NCBI GenBank assembly: GCA_031278535.1
Contig: JAITKH010000237.1
Location: forward strand, 1 to 13,844
Source: Planctomycetota bacterium
GTDB taxonomy: Bacteria > Planctomycetota > SZUA-567
DNA length: 13,844 bases
Direction: 5' to 3'
Shown: positions 1 to 6,248 of the stretch, in pieces
Numbering within the stretch: position 1 is the stretch's first letter
How the letters are laid out: the number at the start of each line of letters is the position of its first letter
Made by a program: the position numbers and the translations under genes
The notes under the pieces: generated by a model
Databases searched by the model: none
Seen by the model: the letters and a program-made list of their open reading frames with translations, nothing else
Told to the model about the DNA's origin: nothing

Positions 1-1
1 C

Positions 2-349
2 AAGATATTCGGCCACTATTCGAACAATGTTTCGGAAGTTCTGGCCATGCTGGCCATGGGGACGGTCCCGAATCCAAGCGGCCTCCAGGGCGTCTCCGGA
101 ACGCTGTTTTACGCCAGCCCCGCCTCGGGCGATTTCATGATCGGCGTGGCCGGCGACGCGCATGACGAGTTTGGCATCCCCTCCATCGGGGCCGGAACCC
201 TCTCGTCCAATTGCCTTGAGGGATCGAATGTCGATTTGGCACAGGAATTCACAACCCTGATTAGCATCGAGCGGGGCTACCAGTTGAATTCCCGGGTGGT
301 TTCCACGTCAAACGAAATGCTGCAAACCGCGCTCCAAATCAAACAGTAG
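2..349 (+). CDS. flgE: Flagellar hook protein FlgE, C-terminal part (5' end outside window)
   Basis: FlgE polymerises into the flagellar hook, the curved joint between the basal-body rod and the filament, outside the outer membrane. The frame is open from the first complete codon at position 2, so only the last 115 residues are present. They carry the C-terminal signature of hook and rod proteins: SNVDLAQEFTTLISIERGYQ, then NSRVVSTSNEMLQ, and the end LQIKQ. SNVDLA..EFT..I followed by an R-G-Y-Q block and NSR.VSTS.EML fits FlgE better than FlgG or FlgF, whose endings differ. The repeat-like GTLSSNCLEGSNVDL is where the family normally reads GTL..G.LE.SNVDL; the Cys is unusual. The gene stops 12 bp before the stop of argS, which runs towards it, and I see no terminator hairpin in that gap, so the two transcripts probably overlap at their 3' ends. 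A paralogous hook-like protein cannot be excluded. Confidence 0.88.
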   Translation, partial: KIFGHYSNNVSEVLAMLAMGTVPNPSGLQGVSGTLFYASPASGDFMIGVAGDAHDEFGIPSIGAGTLSSNCLEGSNVDLAQEFTTLISIERGYQLNSRVVSTSNEMLQTALQIKQ

Positions 350-361
350 GATCGGCCGTCC

Positions 362-2104
362 TTACATCGCTTCGGGAGCGGCCAGCCCGAGCAATTCCAG
401 TCCGCCGGCCAAAGTGAGGCGTATCGCCTCGGCCAAGGCCATGTGAGCAGAAGTTTTCAGTTCATCCGCCGACAGGAAGCGATGGTTTTCCTTGTCGGTG
501 TACAACCGATTGAACTGGGCGGAAAGCTCCAGAAGATAAGTAGCGACAAGACTGGGCTCGTTCTCTTTCTCGGCCCCGGCCAGGACATCGTCGTATTCGG
601 CCAATTTCAGGAAAATCTCCCGTATTGCCGGACCGGCCAGAAGTTCCCATGGGGCTCCGGCATTCGGGACTCCTCCCCAACGGCGCAGCATCGAGGACAG
701 CCGGGCGTGGGTGTATTGCAGATACGGCCCGGAATCTCCGTGCAAATTCAGCGCCTTTTCCCATGTGAAGGACACGTCCTTCGTCCGGCGCTGGGTAAAT
801 TCGGAAAACACCACCGCCCCAACGCCCACCTGCTCGGCCAGGCGGCCGACGCTCATGCGTACCTCGTCCGTCCGGGCGTTTTCGGCAATCAGCGCCTGTG
901 CCTTTTCAACCGCCCGATCCAGGACGTCCTCCAGGAACACCACCCTGCCCTTGCGGGTGGAACCGGTGGCGGCCGATTCCCCGAATACCCCCGGACCGAA
1001 GGCGAGCATGCCGAATTTGACATGTTCGCATTTCCCCGCCCATTCATATCCCATCAGTTCCAGCGTCTTGAACAACTGGCGAAAATGTAGTTCCTGCTGG
1101 TTGGCGACGACATAGAGCGATTTGTCGAAACGATAGGTCTGGTGACGGTATTCGGCGCTCGCGAGGTCCCGGGTCGCATAGATGGTGGCGCCGTCGCTTT
1201 TCAGGATGATGCAAGGCGGCATGCCCCATGCGTCGAGATCCACCACTTGCGCCCCCTCCGACTCCCACAGAAGCCCTTTGGCGCGCAGGTGCCCGATGGT
1301 GGCGTCCATGCGGTTATTGAAAAACGCCTCGCCCCGGTACCCTTCCTCCGGGAAATGGACGTTCAGGCGCGCGTACAGGCGTTGCAACGCCTGTACGCTT
1401 TCGTCGCGAAAAATGCTCCACAATCTTTTCGCTTCGGGATCGCCGTCTTCCAGGCGCTTGAACCAGGCCCTGGCTTCGTCGGCGAGATTTCCGTCCTCCT
1501 CCGCCTCCGCATGATAGCGGAGGTACAGTTGGAGGAGGGAGTGGACGTCGACCGGCTGGTCCGGCGTCTCGGCTTCCTTGCGCTTATAGGCGACCATGAG
1601 CTGGCCGAAGGTGGTGCCCCAGTCGCCCAGGTAGTTGATTTCCTCCACCTTCCAGCCCCGGGCACGATACAGGCGGGCCAAGGCCGCTCCCAGCATGGTG
1701 CTTCGTATATGGTGAACACCGAGGGGCTTGGCAATGTTGGGGCTGGAATATTCGACGACGACGGTTTTGCCGGCCCCGGCATTCGATTTGCCCCAATGTG
1801 CCGGGTCGGCGAGGGCGGCGCCGGCGGTTTCCGCCGCCAAGCGGACCGGTTCCAGAAAAAAATTGATGTATGGACCGACCGCTTTAGCCTGGGTGAACGC
1901 GGGCGGGAGCGCTAGCCTTTCCGCCAATTCCCGGGCAATCCCCGCCGGCGGGCTCTTTCGTTCCTTGGCCAATTGGAAACAGGGGAAACCAATATCGCCC
2001 ATTTCCGATTTGGGCGGCCTGACCAGTTCCTCCTGAACGGCTGCGACGCTTTTTCCCACCAGCGGCGCCAACGTTTCCGCCGCCAGAATCCTATACCAAG
2101 TCAT
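362..2104 (-). CDS. argS: Arginyl-tRNA synthetase
   Basis: ArgRS, a cytoplasmic class I synthetase, attaches arginine to tRNA-Arg using ATP. At 580 residues it has normal bacterial length. In order I see an N-terminal additional domain (about 1-100) that recognises the tRNA D-loop, the core block VVEYSSPNIAKPLGVHHIRS (116-135) in which HHIRS stands for the class I HIGH motif, INYLGDWGTTFGQL (156-169), the region GSTRKGRVVFLEDVL (381-395) at the place of KMSKS, and a helical anticodon-binding domain ending in LLGLAAPEAM. KMSKS is replaced by STRKG, as in many ArgRS. The ATG at 2102-2104 is preceded by GGGGAGA at a spacing of about 10, which decides the start. A perfect 28-bp palindrome lies inside the gene at 1371-1398. 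The 5' leader may control translation (see 2113-2163). Confidence 0.97.
   Translation of the reverse strand: MTWYRILAAETLAPLVGKSVAAVQEELVRPPKSEMGDIGFPCFQLAKERKSPPAGIARELAERLALPPAFTQAKAVGPYINFFLEPVRLAAETAGAALADPAHWGKSNAGAGKTVVVEYSSPNIAKPLGVHHIRSTMLGAALARLYRARGWKVEEINYLGDWGTTFGQLMVAYKRKEAETPDQPVDVHSLLQLYLRYHAEAEEDGNLADEARAWFKRLEDGDPEAKRLWSIFRDESVQALQRLYARLNVHFPEEGYRGEAFFNNRMDATIGHLRAKGLLWESEGAQVVDLDAWGMPPCIILKSDGATIYATRDLASAEYRHQTYRFDKSLYVVANQQELHFRQLFKTLELMGYEWAGKCEHVKFGMLAFGPGVFGESAATGSTRKGRVVFLEDVLDRAVEKAQALIAENARTDEVRMSVGRLAEQVGVGAVVFSEFTQRRTKDVSFTWEKALNLHGDSGPYLQYTHARLSSMLRRWGGVPNAGAPWELLAGPAIREIFLKLAEYDDVLAGAEKENEPSLVATYLLELSAQFNRLYTDKENHRFLSADELKTSAHMALAEAIRLTLAGGLELLGLAAPEAM
1371..1398. 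repeat. Perfect 28-bp palindrome inside argS
   Basis: The 14 bases GCGTACAGGCGTTG (1371-1384) are followed directly by their exact reverse complement (1385-1398), with no spacer. The symmetry stops at the flanking bases (C at 1370, T at 1399). Within argS it encodes part of the segment SVQALQRLYARL, and because of the symmetry the opposite strand also spells VQALQRLYA in one frame. By simple base-count reasoning a palindrome this long is not expected by chance in a window of this size. Confidence 0.95.
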
Positions 2105-2112
2105 CAGGAATC

Positions 2113-2163
2113 GTCTCCCCGGCCATTGCGAAAAATATCCGGCCGGAGACGCCCTCGCCGGCC
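2113..2163 (-). promoter_or_regulatory. argS leader with two competing hairpins, one covering the ribosome binding site
   Basis: On the minus strand, GTCTCC (2150-2145) and GGCC (2144-2141) can pair with GGCC (2124-2121) and GGAGAC (2118-2113), leaving a 2-nt bulge at 2120-2119 and a 16-nt loop. The 3' arm contains the Shine-Dalgarno bases GGGGAGA of argS, so this fold would hide the ribosome binding site. The same bases 2146-2141 (CCGGCC) can instead pair with GGCCGG at 2163-2158 through an 11-nt loop, which would free the Shine-Dalgarno sequence. The two stems are mutually exclusive. The pairing is read directly from the sequence; a regulatory role is inference. Confidence 0.4.
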
Positions 2164-2169
2164 AAACGC

Positions 2170-2175
2170 ATTATA
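2170..2175 (-). promoter_or_regulatory. Probable argS promoter, -10 box
   Basis: Read on the minus strand this is an exact TATAAT within CGGTATAATGCG, about 65 bases upstream of the argS ATG. At the expected distance upstream only T-rich sequence such as TTTTCT is found, so the -35 is weak. The predicted transcript would begin near 2163, right at the first arm of the leader hairpin. Confidence 0.5.
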
Positions 2176-2218
2176 CCGATTTTGCCGCGAAAGAAAACCC
2201 CGTCAGCCATCCCGCCGA

Positions 2219-2300
2219 CCTGAAAAGGCTATCCCTGCGAATGCCGAGGCCCGTTTGCTCCGGAATCGACCCTCCGCCGCCTCCGGGGAATCGGAGGCGG
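2219..2300. repeat. Dispersed intergenic repeat, copy A, with hairpin
   Basis: This segment aligns without gaps over about 50 bases to 9099-9150. Shared blocks include CCTGAAAAGGC, GCCGA, CCGTTTG and CCGGAATCGACC, about 38 matches in 50 by hand count from 2221. In both copies a GC-rich hairpin follows immediately. Here it is CCGCCTCCG (2277-2285) pairing perfectly with CGGAGGCGG (2292-2300) through the loop GGGAAT. A further CCGGAGGCG at 2313-2321 could compete for the left arm. It lies outside genes, like REP- or MITE-type elements, but I do not recognise the family. Confidence 0.65.
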
Positions 2301-2412
2301 TTGCCGGATGAACCGGAGGCGATCCACGCAAGGTCAACATTAAAGATTGAGATCTTGCGGAATGCCAAGCCAGACCTTCCCTATCCGGCGCCGCATGGTT
2401 TCCAAACTTTCC

Positions 2413-2440
2413 TTGTGGATTTTTCCAGAACGGATATAAT
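2413..2440 (+). promoter_or_regulatory. Candidate promoter (TTGTGG - 16 bp - TATAAT)
   Basis: An exact TATAAT at 2435-2440 is preceded by TTGTGG at 2413-2418 with a 16-bp spacer. It could start a long leader for the chaperone operon, about 360 bases upstream of its first gene, or a short untranslated RNA, since a strong inverted repeat follows at 2489-2521. The -35 is only a half match, so confidence is modest. Confidence 0.35.
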
Positions 2441-2488
2441 TGATTGCGATTGGGAAACGCCGTGCGCGTTGGCTTCATTTATCCGTTT

Positions 2489-2521
2489 GGGAAATTCCCG
2501 CGTACTACGGCGGGATTTCCC
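2489..2521. repeat. Strong inverted repeat (hairpin)
   Basis: GGGAAATTCCCGC (2489-2501) pairs with GCGGGATTTCCC (2510-2521) over 12 base pairs with a single-base bulge; between the arms lie eight bases (2502-2509). On the plus strand it is followed by GTTTCCGTTTC, which is only moderately T-rich, so it is a poor match to a classic intrinsic terminator. It lies about 50 bases downstream of the TATAAT at 2435-2440. Confidence 0.6.
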
Positions 2522-2797
2522 GTTTCCGTTTCATCATACTTGGCCGAGACGGCCCTGGGCGTTTGCCGCGCCGGTTTCATCTGGAGTTTTGCAGATTTCT
2601 GTTTCTTTTTGATATTGAAAGAGAGATATTCATGAATTTCCGACATATCGCTTGAATTTTCGCTTTGTCGAACAGAGAATCCTTTTCCAAAATGGGAGTT
2701 TTATAGGCATTTTTGACGTACCCAATAAAAAAGGAACACAAGGCATCCATCTAATTCCGATGAAATATCAATTTATCTATCGATATATAAATTTGTT

Positions 2798-5700
2798 ATG
2801 CATTTTCCAAAACTCCAGTTTCATGTCAGGAAAAACCCTTTGACGAATGCGGATCCGCGTCAAGACGCCGACAATAGTCCGAGACCCGGCGAGGTCGATT
2901 CCCTGACGGTTCGATTCCTGCGCCAGGGAAAGGTTCGCGCCGCCCTGGACAGAGCGAAAAGCGTTCACAAATCCCGGCCAAACCAGAATTCGGAAACGTT
3001 GCTGCTGCAATGCTACGCCGCAAGGATCCGGGAATTGCGTACCAGCGGACACGAAAAGGACGCCAGTGCGCTTGAGGCAAACATCGCGAAATCCTTCCCC
3101 CGATGGGATCCCGCTCTCGTCGGCGCGCCGTTGCCACCGCATCCCGGCGCCGCCGCTTCCTCCGCCGGGGACGTCAAAACGGCGGCGCCTGGCGATCCCC
3201 TTGGCGAAGCGCTTCTTCGCCTTGCCGACGCGGACGCCCCGGAAGAGGAGCGCCGCGCCGCGGAGATGGCCGTTGCCGAATTGGCGTTCGATCCCCTTCT
3301 CCTTGTCCGACACCCGTCCCTGACCCCCGGACACCCGCTGGAGACGGCGGCGAAAGCTGTCGCCGCCGCGTTTTCGGCCGTCACATCGCGGCCGGTCGAC
3401 GCGGCTGCAATCTCCCTCCCCGAGGTGTCGCGCCGCAGTCCCCTCGCCGGATGGAAGCTGCTGATTCGCGCCATTCGCCACATGCAGCGTTGCGAGGATG
3501 CCCAGGCGACGGCGGCTCTGGACAGTCTCGCCGCCATGCGGTCCGCGCCGGCGCGGTTGGTTCCGCCGTTGCGGTACCTTCTCGCCGGATATCCGGAAAA
3601 AGTGGACGGAGTCTGGAAACGCCTGTTCGCCTCGTGGCGGCCGGGGGAAAGGCGCCTGCCCGCCGCGCTGGAGCGCCTTGATTCGGTCCTGGCCGCGTTC
3701 CTCAGGAATTCCGAAGATGAATTCATCCCGGAGAGGAGGGGGCGCAGACTGGAAAAGAATCTTTTCGCCGCCCTCCACGCCGTCTCCGACGCGGCTCGCC
3801 CGGAAGCGCCCAATCTCGTCGCCCGGCTTCGCGAACTCGCCGTCGCCAAAGCCGCCATGGTGACGGATATTCCCCTGCCCGAAATCGAAAAGGCCCTTGG
3901 CGGACCGGCGGCCAGAACGGCCTCGTTCTGGCGGCTCGCCGCCCTGGCCATGAGGGAAAAGCACCAGCGGACGGAAAACCCGGACCAGGTGGCGGACCTG
4001 TGTTTTTGCTGGGATGCCTTCCGCAGGCACGGCGCGGCAGAAAACCTTTTCGCCGACGGCGGCCCGGAACAGGCCGAGATCGACCTGCGGCTGGCCGGCA
4101 TGTTGACGGACTGTTGGACAGATACATTGCGTACTGTCGGGCGGAAGGCGCGCATATTCGACCCGGAATACTGCTATGGTCCGGAACAGTCCGAGGCCGT
4201 TCGAAAACTCGCGCCGCCCGCCGACAAGAGATTCGTTCCGTCCGATCCCATGTTCTTTTTCGCGAGGGCGGTCGAGGCGGCGCCGTCCGCCGGTTCCTTC
4301 CGGAGCTGGCTGGAGGCGGCCCGTCGGATCGAGACGGAAACCCGGTGGAGGCCGGGAGGCATCGATGCGAAACACGAACCGTCGGCCCGGGTGTTGGAGT
4401 CATGGAGCCGCGCCCTTCCGAAGGATCCGACTCCATGGCTTATTCTCCTGGACGAGGCGGAAAGGCGCAACGCGCTCACCCTGGCACAAAAGCATCTTTT
4501 CCGGGCGGAGGCCATCGACCCGTTGAATGCCGATCTGACGCGGGCCAAATGGCGTCTCGCGTTGGCGATGTGCCGCCGTCACCTCAAGCAGGGAAAGGCG
4601 CACCTTGTCGAGGCGGACATCAGGAAACTGAAAGCGCTGCGCCGCCACGGCCCGGAGAACACCGACTGGCTGTTCGCGGCCCTTGAATGGGTAATCCCGG
4701 CCCCCCTGCCAGCAATGTCCGAAAGGCTGCATGCGGAGCTGGCGGCGATGGCCGGGGGCGGTTTTGCCGGGGAATACGCGGCGGGATTGCTTGAGACGGG
4801 GATTCTGGACGCGGCCGATTCGTCGTTTTATTCCGGAAAGCACCCGATGTCTTCCCCTCCGCAGCCGAACGAAACGGCAGCCGCCCTGCCGTGGATTCTG
4901 CGTGTCGTTAGACTCCTTGCCGCCTCCGGCTTTCCTTTTTCCTGGGCCGGAAAATCGACATGGCCGGCCTGGTTCGCCAAGATTGCCGGTTCGCTGCCGG
5001 CCAGGGATCTGCCGTTGCTGACGGAATCCATGCTTGCCGGCGGACATTTCGACGCGCTGTTCGCGTTAAGCGCCGCCGGCCTGGCCGAAAAGGGAAAAAC
5101 TCCAGAGACGGGCCGGCTGCTGGCGTTGCGGGCGCGGGCGCTGCACAAGGGCAAAACGTACCAGTACGAGAGAATCCGGCAATGTCTGCGCGCGGCAGCC
5201 GAGATTGGACGCCGGACGAACGACCAGGCGCTGACGGCGGAAGTCGCGGCGCTGGCGCGACGGAACGAAACGCCATTGGGAATCCTGTATTCCGGGAACG
5301 GCTTGCTGGCCCCGATGCGGGACGATGAACTTGACGAGGTCATGAAAATCGAACGCGGAACCCCGAGGTTCTCAAAAGGCCGGAACCGGGATCCGCATCT
5401 CCGGGCGGTTTATCGGCGCGTTCCGAAATTCGACGCGTTCGACGATTCGGACGAATGCCAATGCCCGGAATGCCGAAAGGCCCGGGGGCGGCGCCCGCTT
5501 CCTCGCGAAAGCAACGGCGGCGATTTCGATCCCGTGGAAATGCTGGGCGGGCTTCGGAACACCGATCTGTCCAAATGCGTCAAGATAGTCGGTGGATTCC
5601 TGTTCGACTCCGGCCTGTCGCAACGAGTTGCGCAACGGTTGTCGCCTCTCGTCGCGCCGACCTTGCTGATGGCGGTCATGAAGGGCAATTCGATAGGGGC

Positions 5701-5866
5701 CGGCTTCTTCGATTTCCTCCGCAAAAATCCCGATCTCAGGGAAGAAATAATGAAAATCGTCCCCGAATTTTCTCCCGATGACCGCCGGATGTTCGAGGAA
5801 ATCGATGAACGTGCGGCGGACGAAATAAAGAATGCTCCGAAAATGAGGAGTCGCGGGAGGCGCTGA
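2798..5866 (+). CDS. Large helical-repeat (TPR-like) protein, first gene of the Hsp70 operon
   Basis: I do not recognise a named family. The product is about 1022 residues, rich in Ala, Arg and Leu, with no signal peptide or membrane segment, so it is probably cytoplasmic. Much of it reads as amphipathic helix pairs. Around residues 544-600, DPTPWLILLDEAERRN, AQKHLFRAEAIDPLNADL and RAKWRLALA resemble tetratricopeptide repeats, and the N-terminal part (SLTVRFLRQGKVRAALDRAKS) is similar. Near the C-terminus DECQCPECRKA places Cys at 887, 889 and 892, a possible metal site. The last 130 residues (LRKNPDLREEIMKIVPEFSP) look like a separate domain. The ATG at 2798 has no Shine-Dalgarno. An in-frame TTG at 2840 (residue 15) follows AGGA at 2828-2831 with 8 bases between and may be the true start. 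The J-domain gene follows directly, so it is probably the scaffold or client-handling subunit of the Hsp70 system; that is inference. Confidence 0.75.
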   Translation: MHFPKLQFHVRKNPLTNADPRQDADNSPRPGEVDSLTVRFLRQGKVRAALDRAKSVHKSRPNQNSETLLLQCYAARIRELRTSGHEKDASALEANIAKSFPRWDPALVGAPLPPHPGAAASSAGDVKTAAPGDPLGEALLRLADADAPEEERRAAEMAVAELAFDPLLLVRHPSLTPGHPLETAAKAVAAAFSAVTSRPVDAAAISLPEVSRRSPLAGWKLLIRAIRHMQRCEDAQATAALDSLAAMRSAPARLVPPLRYLLAGYPEKVDGVWKRLFASWRPGERRLPAALERLDSVLAAFLRNSEDEFIPERRGRRLEKNLFAALHAVSDAARPEAPNLVARLRELAVAKAAMVTDIPLPEIEKALGGPAARTASFWRLAALAMREKHQRTENPDQVADLCFCWDAFRRHGAAENLFADGGPEQAEIDLRLAGMLTDCWTDTLRTVGRKARIFDPEYCYGPEQSEAVRKLAPPADKRFVPSDPMFFFARAVEAAPSAGSFRSWLEAARRIETETRWRPGGIDAKHEPSARVLESWSRALPKDPTPWLILLDEAERRNALTLAQKHLFRAEAIDPLNADLTRAKWRLALAMCRRHLKQGKAHLVEADIRKLKALRRHGPENTDWLFAALEWVIPAPLPAMSERLHAELAAMAGGGFAGEYAAGLLETGILDAADSSFYSGKHPMSSPPQPNETAAALPWILRVVRLLAASGFPFSWAGKSTWPAWFAKIAGSLPARDLPLLTESMLAGGHFDALFALSAAGLAEKGKTPETGRLLALRARALHKGKTYQYERIRQCLRAAAEIGRRTNDQALTAEVAALARRNETPLGILYSGNGLLAPMRDDELDEVMKIERGTPRFSKGRNRDPHLRAVYRRVPKFDAFDDSDECQCPECRKARGRRPLPRESNGGDFDPVEMLGGLRNTDLSKCVKIVGGFLFDSGLSQRVAQRLSPLVAPTLLMAVMKGNSIGAGFFDFLRKNPDLREEIMKIVPEFSPDDRRMFEEIDERAADEIKNAPKMRSRGRR

Positions 5867-5903
5867 AGGAGGCATGGAACGTCGGGAATCGTTGGGAGAA
5901 CGA

Positions 5904-6248
5904 ATGGAAACGCTGTCTGACCAGGACCTGTTCTCAGTTTTGGGAATCCGCCCGGACACGGACGCGGAAACAGTACGCGCCGCCTATTTGGCCAAGGTCC
6001 GGGAATATCCGCCGGAACGCGAGCCGGAAATGTTCGAACGCATCCGCGACGCCTACTTGACGTTGTCCGATCCAAAACGGAAAATGCGCCGTTATTTTGA
6101 CGCCGAAGCGCTGCTGCGCCCCTTGCGGGATCTTGTCTTGAAGTCCGGCGCCTCCGAAGGGCGGGCCTGCCTCGGAACCGCCGCATGGGTCGAGATCATC
6201 CGCCACATGGAACAACGCCGCCTGAACGCTGAAGAAGGTTGCTTATGA
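5904..6248 (+). CDS. J-domain-like protein lacking the HPD motif
   Basis: J domains stimulate the ATPase of an Hsp70. This 114-residue protein is mostly one J-like domain at its N-terminus: DQDLFSVLGIRPDTDAETVR (7-25) is the helix I and start of helix II pattern, AAYLAKVREYPPEREPEMFE (26-45) the helix II-loop-III segment, and RIRDAYLTLSDPKRKMRRYF (46-65) helix III and IV. The invariant HPD between helices II and III is replaced by PPE (36-38). From memory, related J-like proteins in Hsp70-linked clusters also carry PPER or PPERD here, so this looks like a subfamily trait rather than decay. I start at the ATG at 5904, which has GGGAG five bases upstream. An in-frame ATG at 5874 sits only one base after AAGGAGG, too close to be a normal site, and would add ten residues. 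Its stop overlaps the next start as ATGA (6245-6248). Confidence 0.82.
   Translation: METLSDQDLFSVLGIRPDTDAETVRAAYLAKVREYPPEREPEMFERIRDAYLTLSDPKRKMRRYFDAEALLRPLRDLVLKSGASEGRACLGTAAWVEIIRHMEQRRLNAEEGCL

Larger units (their letters stand above)
2105..2797. other. Intergenic region between the divergent argS and chaperone operon (693 bp)
   Basis: No convincing gene is present. Short open frames exist on both strands (for example 2444-2635 on the plus strand, 63 codons), but they have no recognisable product and no good ribosome binding site. The stretch holds the argS promoter and leader (2113-2175), copy A of a dispersed repeat with a perfect 9-bp hairpin (2219-2300), a TATAAT promoter candidate (2413-2440), a strong inverted repeat (2489-2521), and an AT-rich zone. 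A hand count of 2641-2820 gives 60 G+C in 180 bases, far below the flanking genes. Confidence 0.6.

Noticed and set aside
443..1915. Plus-strand frames (443-1090, 1142-1915) opposite argS
   Set aside because: Shadows of argS; argS motifs are unambiguous on the other strand.
382..2104. Loss of the KMSKS motif in argS as a sign of decay
   Set aside because: Many ArgRS lack canonical KMSKS; STRKG is in the expected place and the rest of the protein is intact.
2444..2655. Short plus-strand frames in the argS/chaperone gap
   Set aside because: They run through a strong hairpin and a repeat-rich zone, have no Shine-Dalgarno and no recognisable product; kept only as part of the intergenic description.
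2777..4375. Long open frame of 532 codons on the minus strand
   Set aside because: It lies wholly opposite the large chaperone-operon gene, is Arg/Gly/Pro-rich low-complexity translation typical of shadow frames in GC-rich DNA, and matches no family I know.
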